64,000 bases of DNA. It comes from Nocardiopsis sp. CC223A (lineage in GTDB: Bacteria; Actinomycetota; Actinomycetes; Streptosporangiales; Streptosporangiaceae). Made by a program: the position numbers and the translations under genes. The notes beneath the pieces are model-generated. The model had not been told where the DNA came from. It did not search any database and saw only the letters and a list, made by a program, of their open reading frames with translations. Location of the stretch: assembly GCF_030766825.1 (NCBI RefSeq), contig NZ_JASFDV010000001.1:149760-213759 (forward strand), given 5' to 3'. Shown here piece after piece: positions 25,090 through 34,032 of the stretch (positions are counted from its first letter, which is position 1; every line of letters begins with the position of its first letter).

Positions 25090-27366
25090 ATGACACGGTG
25101 GGGTGAGCCCTTCCGGGAAGGCGACGCGCTCGCCACGGCCGCCGTCGTGGACCGCGCGCAGATCGCCATCGTCGTCATCGACCGGTTCAGCCTGCTGCGC
25201 TACTGGAACCCCTTCGCCCGCGAGCTCTTCGGCTTCGTCGGCGGCCGCGACTACGTCGGGCTCTCCCTGCTGGACATCGGCATCCACGAGTCCGACCGCG
25301 AACACGCCTCCCAGCTGGCCCGCCGCGTCCTGCGCGGCGAGCCCTGGGAGGGCACCTTCGCGGTCCTGCGGGGCGACTCCACCTGGATCCACGTCCGCGC
25401 GCAGGCCGTGCCCATGCGCAACGACGACGGCGAGATCGACGGCATCACGCTGATCGCCCGCGAGGCGCTGCGCAGCGGCCGGGTCGAGGAGCAGTACGGC
25501 CTGCTGGAGCGGATCGGCAGCCGGCTGGCCGGCTCCCTGGAGTTCGACTCCACCGTGCGCGGGGTCGCGGGCATCCTGGTGCCCCAGTTCGCCGACCACT
25601 GCTTCATCGACCTCTACGACCACGACCGCCTGGTCAGACGGGTCTCGGTGCACGCCGAGGGGTGGACACCCCCGGCCCGCACCTGGTTCGACGTCGGGGA
25701 CGAGGTCCGCTACCCCGAGCGCCACTTCGTGACCCAGGCGCTGCGCCGCCTGGAGACGGTCGTCAGCAGCGACTACCTCTTCGAGAGTTCCCCCAACACC
25801 CGCTCCGACATGGTCTCCCGGCAGGTCGGCGTCACCTCCGCGATCGCCGCTCCGCTGCGCGCTCGCGGCGAGGTACTGGGAGTGCTCACCCTGGCCCTGT
25901 CCGGGCTGTCCCCGCGCCAGAAGGACACCTACGGCGGCTTCGACCGCGACCTCGTGGGCGCCATCGCCTCCCGCGTCGCACTGGCCATCGACAACGCCCG
26001 CCTGTTCGAGGAGGAGCGCAGCACCGCCCTGGCCTTCCAGAACAGCCTGCTGCCCAACGGCTTCCCGCCCCAGGACGGGCTCACCATCGCCTCCCGCTAC
26101 CTGCCCGCCGGACCCACGCAGGCGCACGGCCACGGCATCCAGACCCAGGTGGGCGGCGATTTCTACGACGTCATCCCGCTCTCGGCCGGCCGGGTGGGCC
26201 TGGTCATCGGCGACGTCGAGGGCCGCGGCCCGCACGCCGCCGCCGTCATGGGCCAGCTGCGCGCCGCCCTGCGGGCCTTCGCCCAGGCCGACCGCGAACC
26301 CGCCGACATCCTGCGCGAACTCGACGAGTGGGTGCGCCGCCTGGGCCGCCCCGTCGACGGCGGCACCTGGATCCCCAGCGTCAGCTGCCTGTACATGGTC
26401 TACGACGCCTGGTCGCGCGAGCTCTCCTACGCCAACGCCGGGCACGCCCCCCCGCTGCTGATCACCTCCGACTCCGTCGAGGCCCTGGAGCTGGAGGTCA
26501 ACGACCGCATGCTCGGCACCCGGGTCAAGGGCGGCGCGGGCGAGGACGTGGTCTACCACCAGGCGGAGCTGCGGCTGCCCACCGGTGCCACGCTGCTGCT
26601 GTACACCGACGGCCTGATCGACCGCACCCCCGTCGGCGGCGCCCGCGACCCCGAACGGGCGTTCCGCAGTCTCACCGAGCGGGTCTCCGAGGTCGCCGAC
26701 AAGGACGTGGAGCAGATCGCCGAGGCGGCGGTGCACAGCGTTCCGGGCGAACTGGACGACGACACCGCGCTGCTGGTCATGCGCACCGACTCCGACGAAC
26801 TGGCGCTGCGGGAGGGCTGGTTCCCCTCCGAGGCCTCCACCGTCGGCGAGGCCCGCCACCTGGCGGCCAACACCTTCAAGGAATGGGGGATGGACCGGGA
26901 CCAGTCGGAGCTGGCCTGCCTGCTGGTCTCGGAGATCGTCACCAACGTCGTCATCCACGCCACCCCGCACCCGGTGCACCGCGAGTTCACCGACGGCGGG
27001 GTGCGCGACTCCGAGACGCCCTTCGACGGCACCGCCTCCTTCGACGAGTTCGACGAGGACTGGAGCGACCTGTTGGACGAGGTCGCCGAGGCCGACGAGG
27101 CGGAGGCCCAGGACGGCGACAAGGAGTTCCTGCTCCGCCTGCGCAAGGGTGCCTCCCGGGTGTGGGTGGAGGTCTTCGACCACGACCTGCGCCTGCCGCG
27201 CATCCGCAGCGCCGCCGCGGACGACGAGGGCGGCCGGGGTCTGTACCTGGTGGAGCAGCTGGCGACCCGCTGGGGTTCGCGGCCGACCCCGGACGGCAAG
27301 GCGGTCTGGTTCGAGATGCCCATGCACGCGCCGGTGGAGGACGGGGACGCCGGGCCACCGGCCTGA
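25090..27366 (+). CDS. PAS-GAF-PP2C (SpoIIE)-HATPase signalling phosphatase
   Basis: This is a 758-residue multidomain protein. The PAS domain is at ~18-130 (AQIAIVVIDRFSLLRYWNPFARELFGF) and the GAF domain at ~145-310. The SpoIIE-type PP2C domain at ~330-560 has metal sites QVGGDFYDVIPL, GLVIGDVEGRGPHAAAVM, LLYTDGLIDRT and DDDTALLVM. The C-terminal RsbW-like ATPase at ~575-755 has N-box ELACLLVSEIVTNVVIHA and GGRGLYLVEQLATRWG. An acidic insert of ~50 residues splits the ATPase domain. Such proteins dephosphorylate STAS anti-anti-sigma factors, while the ATPase acts as kinase or anti-sigma. ATG 25090 follows GGCGAGGTGG. Confidence 0.9.
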   Translation: MTRWGEPFREGDALATAAVVDRAQIAIVVIDRFSLLRYWNPFARELFGFVGGRDYVGLSLLDIGIHESDREHASQLARRVLRGEPWEGTFAVLRGDSTWIHVRAQAVPMRNDDGEIDGITLIAREALRSGRVEEQYGLLERIGSRLAGSLEFDSTVRGVAGILVPQFADHCFIDLYDHDRLVRRVSVHAEGWTPPARTWFDVGDEVRYPERHFVTQALRRLETVVSSDYLFESSPNTRSDMVSRQVGVTSAIAAPLRARGEVLGVLTLALSGLSPRQKDTYGGFDRDLVGAIASRVALAIDNARLFEEERSTALAFQNSLLPNGFPPQDGLTIASRYLPAGPTQAHGHGIQTQVGGDFYDVIPLSAGRVGLVIGDVEGRGPHAAAVMGQLRAALRAFAQADREPADILRELDEWVRRLGRPVDGGTWIPSVSCLYMVYDAWSRELSYANAGHAPPLLITSDSVEALELEVNDRMLGTRVKGGAGEDVVYHQAELRLPTGATLLLYTDGLIDRTPVGGARDPERAFRSLTERVSEVADKDVEQIAEAAVHSVPGELDDDTALLVMRTDSDELALREGWFPSEASTVGEARHLAANTFKEWGMDRDQSELACLLVSEIVTNVVIHATPHPVHREFTDGGVRDSETPFDGTASFDEFDEDWSDLLDEVAEADEAEAQDGDKEFLLRLRKGASRVWVEVFDHDLRLPRIRSAAADDEGGRGLYLVEQLATRWGSRPTPDGKAVWFEMPMHAPVEDGDAGPPA

Positions 27367-27494
27367 CCGGCGCACGGGCGAACGCGTGACCTGCCGGGCA
27401 CTCTGCGTTTCGTGACGCAAAAGACCTGGATTCACCCCCGGCCAGGTAGGTAATTTGTACGGCATTCCCGTCCCCCATCCCGCGGAGTGAGCCG

Positions 27495-28364
27495 ATGACC
27501 TCCCGCCACCTGCCCGCGCTCGGCGCCCTCGCCGCCGGGGCCGTCCTGTTGGCCACCGCCTGTGCCCCGGCCGACGACGCCGCCTCCGGATCCGGCGAGG
27601 AGAACGCCGCCGAGTGCACGCCCGGCGGCCTGCCCACCCTCACCGAGGGCGTGCTCACCATCGGCACCGACAGCCCGGCCTACCCGCCGTGGTTCGCCGA
27701 CGACGACCCCGCCAACGGGGAGGGCTTCGAGGCGGCCGTCGCCTACGCGGTCGCCCTGGAACTGGGCTACGACGCCGAGGACGTCACCTGGACGACGGTG
27801 GCGTTCAACAGCGCCATCCAGCCCGGCCCCAAGGACTTCGACTTCGATATCAACCAGTTCTCCATCACCGAGGAGCGGGCGCAGGCCGTCGACTTCTCCA
27901 GCCCCTACTACGACGTCCGCCAGGCCGTCGTGGCGCTCGCCGGCTCCGAGGCCGCCGAGGCGGCCTCCACCGCCGACCTGGCCGGGCTGACCATCGGCGC
28001 GCAGGTCGGCACCACCAGCTACGACACCCTGCTGGAGACCGTGGACCCGCAGACCGAGCCGCTGGTGTACAACAACAACGACGACGCCAAGCAGGCACTG
28101 GAGAACGGCCAGGTGGACGCGGTCGTCTTCGACCTGCCCACCGCGTTCTACATCACCGCCGCCGAGCTGGAGGACGCCGTCATCGTCGGGCAGCTGCCCC
28201 GCACCGAGGAGGCCGCCGAGCAGTTCGGCCTGGTGCTGGACCTGGACTCGCCGCTGACCGACTGCGTCAGCGGGGCCCTGGACTCCCTGCGCGAGCGCGG
28301 GGTCCTGGCCGAGCTCGAACAGGAGTGGTTGGCCGAGGCCGCGGACGCTCCCGAGCTGGACTGA
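27495..28364 (+). CDS. Amino-acid ABC transporter substrate-binding lipoprotein
   Basis: This 289-residue lipoprotein has a signal peptide MTSRHLPALGALAAGAVLLATAC with lipobox LATAC at ~19-23. The mature region is a polar-amino-acid-type binding protein (SBP family 3): LTEGVLTIGTDSPAYPPWF, GEGFEAAVAYAVALELGYDAEDV, FDFDINQFSITEERAQAVDFS, PYYDVRQAVVAL. It would deliver a polar or charged amino acid to the permease encoded next. Permease and ATPase follow with almost no spacing, forming a three-gene operon. ATG 27495 has CGGAGTGAGCCG upstream. Confidence 0.92.
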   Translation: MTSRHLPALGALAAGAVLLATACAPADDAASGSGEENAAECTPGGLPTLTEGVLTIGTDSPAYPPWFADDDPANGEGFEAAVAYAVALELGYDAEDVTWTTVAFNSAIQPGPKDFDFDINQFSITEERAQAVDFSSPYYDVRQAVVALAGSEAAEAASTADLAGLTIGAQVGTTSYDTLLETVDPQTEPLVYNNNDDAKQALENGQVDAVVFDLPTAFYITAAELEDAVIVGQLPRTEEAAEQFGLVLDLDSPLTDCVSGALDSLRERGVLAELEQEWLAEAADAPELD

Positions 28365-28365
28365 C

Positions 28366-29226
28366 GTGGCGGCACACGACACCGGGCACGCCCCCAGCCC
28401 CCTGGAAGTCGAACGGGCCGCGCTGCGCCGCCGCCAGAGCATGCGCTCGGTGCTGGTCGGCGCGGTCTCCACCGCCGTGCTGGGCGCCGTCCTGGTGACC
28501 GTCGTGGTCGGCTCACCCGGCTGGGAGCGGGTGCGCGAGACCTTCTTCGACCCCGAGGTGGCGCTGGAAGCCCTGCCGGCGGTGCTCACCGGCCTGTGGC
28601 TCAACGTGCGGCTGCTGGTGTTCTGCGCACTGGGCGCGCTCGCCGTCGGCCTGCTCGCCGCGGTGCTGCGCACCCTGCGCGGGCCGGTGTTCTTCCCGCT
28701 GCGCGCGATGGCGACCGCCTACACCTACGGTTTCCGGGGCGCCCCGCTGATCATCGTGCTGTACCTGATGGCGTTCGGGGTGCCCGGGCTGCGGCTGGAG
28801 AACACCCCGAGCGTGCTGGTGCTCGGCGGGATCGCGCTCGTGGTCACCTACGGCGCCTACATCGCCGAGGTGTTCCGCGCCGGGATCGAGTCGGTGCACC
28901 CCAGCCAGATCGCGGCCGCCCGCTCCCTGGGGCTCACCTACCCGCAGGCGATGCGCTGGGTGGTGCTGCCCCAGGCGGTGCGGCGGGTGTCGCCGCCGCT
29001 GCTCAATGACATGGTGGCGCTCCAGAAGGACGTGGGCCTGATCTCCCTGGCCGGACCCATCGACGCGATCCGGGCCGCGCAGATCGCCACCGCGCAGACC
29101 TACAACTTCACGCCGTACATCGTCGCCGGGGTGCTGTTCGTGCTCATGGCGGTCCCGCTGGTGGCGATCACCGACCAGGTGACGCTGCGGGCGGCGCGGC
29201 GCCAGTCCGCGGAGGGGGACCGATGA
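28366..29226 (+). CDS. Amino-acid ABC transporter permease
   Basis: This 286-residue inner-membrane permease of the HisM/GlnP type starts at GTG 28366, one base after the preceding stop. An unusual ~55-residue cytosolic N-terminus and an extra first helix (VLVGAVSTAVLGAVLVTVVVG) precede the core. The core includes LTGLWLNVRLLVFCALGALAVGLLAA and the EAA loop (SVHPSQIAAARSLGLTYPQAMRWVVLPQAVR) that docks to the ATPase. Then comes LQKDVGLISLAGPIDAI. Its stop overlaps the ATPase start (ATGA). Only one permease gene is present, so it likely forms a homodimer. Confidence 0.92.
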   Translation: MAAHDTGHAPSPLEVERAALRRRQSMRSVLVGAVSTAVLGAVLVTVVVGSPGWERVRETFFDPEVALEALPAVLTGLWLNVRLLVFCALGALAVGLLAAVLRTLRGPVFFPLRAMATAYTYGFRGAPLIIVLYLMAFGVPGLRLENTPSVLVLGGIALVVTYGAYIAEVFRAGIESVHPSQIAAARSLGLTYPQAMRWVVLPQAVRRVSPPLLNDMVALQKDVGLISLAGPIDAIRAAQIATAQTYNFTPYIVAGVLFVLMAVPLVAITDQVTLRAARRQSAEGDR

Positions 29227-30005
29227 GCGAACTGGAGCGGGCGGCCCGGATCGAGGGCCCGGCCCCGGTGCTGCGCCTGCGCGGGGTCCGCAAGGAGTTC
29301 CGCGGGAACACCGTTCTGGACGGGCTGGACCTGGACGTGCCCGAACACGCCGTGGTGGTGCTCATCGGCGCCTCCGGCTCGGGCAAGTCCACTCTGCTGC
29401 GGTGCGCCAACCTGCTGGAGCCGGTCACCGACGGGACCATCCACCTGGACGGCGAGCACATCACCGACCCGCGGGTGGACGCCGACCGGGTGCGTCGCAG
29501 GATCGGCATGGTGTTCCAGTCGTTCAACCTGTTCCCGCACATGACCGTGCTGGACAACGTCACCCTGGCCCCGCGCCGGGTGCACCGGCGCGAGCGCCGG
29601 GAGGCGGAGGAGAGGGCGCGGGAACTGCTGGACCGGGTGGGCCTGGCCGACAAGGCCGGGGAGTACCCCGACCGGCTCTCCGGCGGCCAGCAGCAGCGGG
29701 CGGCGATCGTGCGGGCACTGGTCAACGGGCCGCGGCTGCTCCTGCTGGACGAGATCACCAGCGCTTTGGACCCCGAGCTGGTGGGGGAGGTGCTGGACCT
29801 GGTGCGGGGGCTGCGCGACGACGGCATGACCATGCTGCTGGCCACCCACGAGATGGGGTTCGCCCGCCAGGTCGCCGACACGGTGTGCTTCCTCCAGGAC
29901 GGGCGGGTCCTGGAGCAGGGGCCGCCCGAGCAGGTGCTGGGCGACCCGCACGAGCCGCGGACGCGGCGGTTCCTCCAGCGGATCATCGACTCCGGCCGTC
30001 TGTGA
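29223..30005 (+). CDS. Amino-acid ABC transporter ATP-binding protein
   Basis: This 260-residue ATPase of the GlnQ class drives import through the preceding permease. Walker A is IGASGSGKSTLLRC and the Q-loop is GMVFQSFNLFPHMTVLDNV. The signature is LSGGQQQRAAIVRAL, Walker B is LLLLDEITSALDPELV and the H-loop is LLATHEMGFARQVAD. Family signatures are complete, so it should be active. ATG 29223 overlaps the permease stop. A good terminator follows at 30008. Confidence 0.95.
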   Translation: MSELERAARIEGPAPVLRLRGVRKEFRGNTVLDGLDLDVPEHAVVVLIGASGSGKSTLLRCANLLEPVTDGTIHLDGEHITDPRVDADRVRRRIGMVFQSFNLFPHMTVLDNVTLAPRRVHRRERREAEERARELLDRVGLADKAGEYPDRLSGGQQQRAAIVRALVNGPRLLLLDEITSALDPELVGEVLDLVRGLRDDGMTMLLATHEMGFARQVADTVCFLQDGRVLEQGPPEQVLGDPHEPRTRRFLQRIIDSGRL

Positions 30006-30007
30006 AC

Positions 30008-30034
30008 GTTCCCCGCGCCGAACGCGCGGGGAAC
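30008..30034 (+). terminator. Terminator of the ABC importer operon
   Basis: 11-bp arms GTTCCCCGCGC (30008-30018) and GCGCGGGGAAC (30024-30034) have a 5-nt loop, 2 nt after the stop codon. Confidence 0.8.
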
Positions 30035-30225
30035 ACTCCGCTCCGGTCCCGAACACCCGGAGAACTCCGCGTTGCCCCCGTTGCGCGGGGGCGGTCCCCC
30101 TGGTGTCATCGACTCCGACCGGCACGCCCACGCCCCGCTCGCTGACTCAGAGTGATCACGCGAACCCCGTGCGGCGTTCCGGCCACCGGCGCACCCCCTG
30201 TGCCGGACACCGAGAGGAGACCCCC

Positions 30226-30990
30226 TTGTCGCAACGCGCACCCTCCCGTATCGCGCGCCGGGCCCTGGCCCTGGCCGCCGCCCTGGTCCTCGTCACCCCC
30301 GGGATCGCCCTGGCCGCGCCCCCGGCGGCGCTGCCCACCGCCCACACCGCGGAGGAGGGCCGGTGGCAGCCGGCCTTCGACTACGACACCGACGGCTGCT
30401 ACTCCACCCCCGCCATCGGCCCGGACGGCACCCTCAACGGCGGCCTGAACACCAGCGGCGCCCTCAACGGGAGCTGCCGCGACCGGTCCGACCTGGACAA
30501 CACCAACTCCTACTCCCGGTCCAAGTGCGACCCCAGCGGCTGGTGCGCGTACATGTACGCGCTGTACTTCGAGAAGGACCAGGTGCTGCCGGGCTGCTGC
30601 GGCCACCGGCACGACCTGGAGCACGTCGTGGTGTGGGTGTTCGGCGGCCAGGCCCGCTACGTGTCCGCGTCGGCCCACGGGGACTACGACACCCGCCCGG
30701 CCGACCAGGTGCGCTGGGAGGGCACCCACCCCAAGATCGTCTACCACAAGGACGGCGCGTCCACCCACGCCTTCCGGTTCGCCGCCGGGCACGACGACCC
30801 GCCGGAGAACCACTACGGCGTCTGGCAGTACCCGGACCTGGTCGGCTGGGACCACTTCCCGCCCGGCATCCGCGACATCCTGACCTCCGCCGACTTCGGC
30901 AGCGCCCAGCTCGACCTGCGGGACGGCTCGTTCCCGGGCGCGCTGAGCAGGGCCGAGCCTGCCGGCATCGACTTCGACCCCTGGGCCTGA
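30226..30990 (+). CDS. Secreted NPP1/NLP (necrosis-inducing) family protein
   Basis: This 254-residue exported protein is read from TTG 30226, preceded by GAGAGGAGA. The signal peptide is RRALALAAALVLVTPGIALAAP. The mature domain matches the NPP1/NLP fold: FDYDTDGCYSTPAIGPDGTLNGGL, CRDRSDLDNTNSYSRSKC, GWCAYMYALYFEKDQ, HDLEHVVVWVFGG. The hallmark heptapeptide is GHRHDLE instead of GHRHDWE, so Trp is replaced by Leu next to the metal-binding Asp/His/Glu. Eukaryotic-pathogen and bacterial NLPs bind plant sphingolipids or have non-toxic roles. Activity here is uncertain. Conserved cysteines are present. Confidence 0.88.
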   Translation: MSQRAPSRIARRALALAAALVLVTPGIALAAPPAALPTAHTAEEGRWQPAFDYDTDGCYSTPAIGPDGTLNGGLNTSGALNGSCRDRSDLDNTNSYSRSKCDPSGWCAYMYALYFEKDQVLPGCCGHRHDLEHVVVWVFGGQARYVSASAHGDYDTRPADQVRWEGTHPKIVYHKDGASTHAFRFAAGHDDPPENHYGVWQYPDLVGWDHFPPGIRDILTSADFGSAQLDLRDGSFPGALSRAEPAGIDFDPWA

Positions 30991-31140
30991 CCGTGTTCTT
31001 CCGAACCCCCGCCTCGCCGCGGTCCGTCCGTCGGGGACCGGAAGGTCCTCAACGGATGGCCTGCGGCCACAGGCCATTCCGCGAAGGTGTCCGCCCCGGA
31101 CCTCCGGAACCCCGCCCCGCCGGGACCTGAGGGCGTGTCC
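30991..31140 (-). repeat. Dispersed intergenic repeat, copy C (core 31047-31075)
   Basis: On the minus strand the core reads GGCCGCAGGCCATCCGTTGA then GG, identical to copy A over 22 bases. Upstream on that strand is GCGGGGTTCCGGAGG, also in copy A. Downstream is GGTTCGGAAGAACACGG, shared with the copy at 36138 (GGTTCAGAAGAACACGG). It fills the spacer after the NPP1-like gene. Confidence 0.75.
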
Positions 31141-31216
31141 ACCCGCCCTTCTGGGCCGCCCCCGACGTAGTGTTCCCACGTCCGGGGCGCGCGGCCCGGG
31201 GCTGGGGCGGAGGGAC

Positions 31217-32458
31217 ATGGACGGCGCGGAACTGGGCACGATGGGCATGCTCCTGGCGCTCCTGGTGGCGGCCCTGCTGGCCCCGCTGCTCGGCGACCGG
31301 CTGGCGCGGTGGGTGATCGTGCCCTCGGTGGTGCTGGAGATCGGTTTCGGAATCGTGCTCGGGCCCTCGGCGCTCGGCATCGTCCGGGAGAACGAGACGA
31401 TCACCCTGCTGGCCGACCTCGGTCTGGCCCTGCTCATGTTCATGGCCGGGTACGAGATCGACTTCCGGCGGATCAAGGGCAGGCCGCTCAACCGCGCCCT
31501 GCTGGCCTGGGCCTGCTCGGTGGCGCTGGGGCTGGCCATCGGCTGGGCGCTGCTCGGCACCTCTCAGGCGGCGCTGATCGTGGGTCTGGCACTGACCACG
31601 ACCGCGCTGGGGACGGTCCTGCCGATCCTGCGCGACTCCGGGGCGCTGGGCGGGGCGTTCGGCACCCGGTTCCTGGCCTCGGGCTCGGTCGGCGAGTTCG
31701 GGCCGATCGTGCTGATCGCCCTGCTGCTCAGCGGCTACCGACCCTGGCAGGGCACCCTGCTGCTGGCCGCCTTCTTCGCACTGGCCGGGGCGTGCGCCTG
31801 GGCGGCCACCCGGCCGCGTTCGGAGCGGTGGGCGCGGCTGATCCGGGCGACCCTGGGCTCCAGCACCCAGGTGGCGGTCCGCCTGTGCATGGTGGTGATC
31901 GTGGCGCTGGCCTGGCTGGCGTCGGTCATGCAGTTGGACGCCCTGCTCGGGTCGTTCGCGGCGGGCGTCGTCATCAGGCTCATGATCTCCATCAACCACG
32001 GGGAGGAGGCGGAGCAGGTGGAGGCCAAGATGGACGCCATCGGCTTCGGGTTCCTCATCCCCGTGTTCTTCGTGGTCACCGGGGTGCGCTTCGACCTGGC
32101 CTCGCTGCTGGCGCAGCCGCTCCTGCTGCTGCTCCTGCCGGTGCTGCTGGCGGCGTTCCTCCTGGTCCGGGGCGGGCCCGAGTACGTGTTCTCGCGCGGG
32201 GACGTCCCCGACGCCCAGCGCCCCGCGCTGGTGCTGTTCTCGGCCACCGCCCTGCCGCTGCTCACGGTCCTGACCACGATCGGCACCCGCGACGGATCCC
32301 TGGACAGCGCCCACGCGGCGGCGATCGTGGGGGCCGGGATGCTCAGCGTCCTGATCCTGCCCCAGGCGGGCGGTGCCCTGCTGCGCCGGGCCACGGGCGC
32401 GGGGCCCGCGGCCCCCGCGAACCGGCGCCGCGAGGTGGACGAGGAGGAGGACTACTGA
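31217..32458 (+). CDS. CPA2/Kef-type cation:proton antiporter
   Basis: This 413-residue membrane protein has about 11-12 helices and the Na+/H+ exchanger fold. The N-terminal helices include LLADLGLALLMFMAGYEIDF, typical of KefB/CPA2. Helix 5 carries LTTTALGTVLPILRDSGALG, and FGTRFLASGSVGEFGPIVLIALLL follows. A late segment is FGFLIPVFFVVTGVRFDL. There is no RCK/TrkA-N nucleotide-binding domain, so it is the short form. It ends in an acidic tail (EVDEEEDY). It probably exchanges K+ or Na+ for H+. ATG 31217 has GGAGGGAC upstream. Confidence 0.85.
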   Translation: MDGAELGTMGMLLALLVAALLAPLLGDRLARWVIVPSVVLEIGFGIVLGPSALGIVRENETITLLADLGLALLMFMAGYEIDFRRIKGRPLNRALLAWACSVALGLAIGWALLGTSQAALIVGLALTTTALGTVLPILRDSGALGGAFGTRFLASGSVGEFGPIVLIALLLSGYRPWQGTLLLAAFFALAGACAWAATRPRSERWARLIRATLGSSTQVAVRLCMVVIVALAWLASVMQLDALLGSFAAGVVIRLMISINHGEEAEQVEAKMDAIGFGFLIPVFFVVTGVRFDLASLLAQPLLLLLLPVLLAAFLLVRGGPEYVFSRGDVPDAQRPALVLFSATALPLLTVLTTIGTRDGSLDSAHAAAIVGAGMLSVLILPQAGGALLRRATGAGPAAPANRRREVDEEEDY

Positions 32459-32507
32459 CCCGGCCGGTTCTCCCGGCCGCCGCCGCGCTCCGGCCCCCGC
32501 CGAGCGC

Positions 32508-32675
32508 TCAGCGCCAGGACCAGGCCCACAGCATCAGGCACATGAAGATGAAGAAGACCACGATCGCGCTGGTCTTCCAGGGGATGTGGACCTTGGGGCG
32601 CAGCCTGCGCACACCGATGACGAGCAGCACGACCAGCAGGCCCATGACGATGAGGCCGTCCCACGCACCGCTCAT
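32508..32675 (-). CDS. 55-residue two-helix membrane protein
   Basis: The frame starts MSGAWDGLIVMGLLVVLLVIG. It continues with a basic loop VRRLRPKVHIPWK and a second helix (TSAIVVFFIFMCLMLWAWSWR). It lies 36 nt downstream of the acyl-CoA dehydrogenase on the same strand and could be co-transcribed with it. The ribosome-binding site is weak (AGAAGGG about 12 nt upstream). The amino-acid pattern is strongly membrane-like and unlikely by chance. The function is unknown. Confidence 0.6.
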   Translation of the reverse strand: MSGAWDGLIVMGLLVVLLVIGVRRLRPKVHIPWKTSAIVVFFIFMCLMLWAWSWR

Positions 32676-32711
32676 GACCGACTCGACCCTTCTGGACGGG
32701 GGCTGGCCCGG

Positions 32712-33854
32712 CTACAGGCCCAGGCCGCGTCCCACGATCTCCTTCATGATCTCGGTGGTGCCACCGTAGATCGTCTGCACGCGGGTGTCCTGCCAGGCCC
32801 GTGCCACCGGGTATTCCATCATGTACCCGTACCCGCCGTGAAGCTGTAGGCAACGGTCCATCACCTTGTTGCACAGCTCCGTGGTCCACCACTTGGCCAT
32901 GGCGGCGTCCTCGACGGTGAGTTCGCCCCGGTCGAGCAGGGTCACCGCGCGGTCCACGTAGGTGCGGGCGATGTCGACCTCGGTCGCCAACTCGGCCAGG
33001 ACGAAACGGGTGTTCTGGAACCGTCCGATAGGACGGCCGAAGGCGGTGCGCTCCCGGCAGTACTCGATGGTGTGCTGGAGCATGTACTCGGCGGAGGCCG
33101 TCGCGCAGACGGCGATGGACAGCCGCTCCTGCGGCAGGTTCTGCAACAGGTGGATGAACCCCTGCCCCTCCTGCCCGATGAGGTTGGCGGCCGGGACCCG
33201 CACGTCCCGGAAGGACAGCTCGGCGGTGTCCTGCGCCTTCATGCCGATCTTGTCGAGGTTGCGGCCCCGCTCGAAGCCCGGGGTGCCGCGCTCGACGACG
33301 ATGAGGGAGAAGCCCTGCGCGCCGGCCTCGGGGTCGGTCCGGCACACCACGATGACCAGGTCGGCGTTGATGCCGTTGGTGATGAAGGTCTTGGACCCGT
33401 TGATGACCCACTCGTCGCCGTCGCGGACCGCGGAGGTGCGGATGCCCTGGAGGTCGCTGCCGGTGCCGGGTTCGGTCATGGCGATGGCGGTGATGATCTC
33501 CCCGCCGGCGAAGCCGGGCAGCCAGCGCCGCTTCTGCTCGTCGTCGGTGAGGTCGACGAGGTAGGGGGCGATGACGTCGTTCTGGAGGGTGACGCCCAGC
33601 CCGCTGGCGTGGGCCCGGCACACCTCCTCGTTGACGATGGCGTTGTAGCGGTAGTCCTTCAGGCCGGTGCCGCCGTACTCCTCGGGGACGCCGTGCCCGA
33701 GCAGGCCGACCTCGCCCGCCCTGACCCAGACCTCGCGGGGGACGATGCCGTCCTTCTCCCACTGGTCGTGGAAGGGTACGACCTCCCGCTTGAGGAACTC
33801 GGCCACCGCTTCGCGGAAGAGGTCGTGGTCGGCATCGAAGAGTTCCCGCTTCAT
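32712..33854 (-). CDS. Acyl-CoA dehydrogenase
   Basis: This 380-residue FAD-dependent acyl-CoA dehydrogenase carries out the first step of beta-oxidation. It starts MKRELFDADHDLFREAVAEFL at ATG 33854. Family signatures are present: AIAMTEPGTGSDLQGIRTSA (signature 1), INGSKTFITNGINADLV, ERTAFGRPIGRFQNTRF and the C-terminal LQLHGGYGYMMEYPVARAWQD (signature 2). TIYGGTTEIMKEIVGRGL follows. A 19-bp palindromic operator sits at 33899-33917, 45 nt upstream of the start; the same sequence type precedes the thiolase gene. This suggests common control with beta-oxidation. Confidence 0.93.
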   Translation of the reverse strand: MKRELFDADHDLFREAVAEFLKREVVPFHDQWEKDGIVPREVWVRAGEVGLLGHGVPEEYGGTGLKDYRYNAIVNEEVCRAHASGLGVTLQNDVIAPYLVDLTDDEQKRRWLPGFAGGEIITAIAMTEPGTGSDLQGIRTSAVRDGDEWVINGSKTFITNGINADLVIVVCRTDPEAGAQGFSLIVVERGTPGFERGRNLDKIGMKAQDTAELSFRDVRVPAANLIGQEGQGFIHLLQNLPQERLSIAVCATASAEYMLQHTIEYCRERTAFGRPIGRFQNTRFVLAELATEVDIARTYVDRAVTLLDRGELTVEDAAMAKWWTTELCNKVMDRCLQLHGGYGYMMEYPVARAWQDTRVQTIYGGTTEIMKEIVGRGLGL

Positions 33855-33898
33855 GCTTGCGCTCCGAGGGTGTCGTGGATCACGGTTGCCGCCACAGT

Positions 33899-33917
33899 AA
33901 CCGAATCGAATTCGGTT
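33899..33917. promoter_or_regulatory. AACCGAA-N5-TTCGGTT operator, copy 1 (acyl-CoA dehydrogenase)
   Basis: The site reads AACCGAATCGAATTCGGTT. Its 7-bp arms are exact complements. It lies between the divergent acyl-CoA dehydrogenase and DHA2-MarR genes and matches the site at 36813-36831 at 16 of 19 positions. This is the size and shape of a TetR-family dimer site. Confidence 0.7.
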
Positions 33918-34032
33918 TAGAAGAGGGGGGTCCAAGCGGCGGCAAAGTTCCCGTTCTCCGGGGCGTTTCGGGCTCTTCGCCCCGTGAGTCCGCTTCTAGG
34001 GTGACCGCACCGGCCGACGGAAGGCGGAGCCG

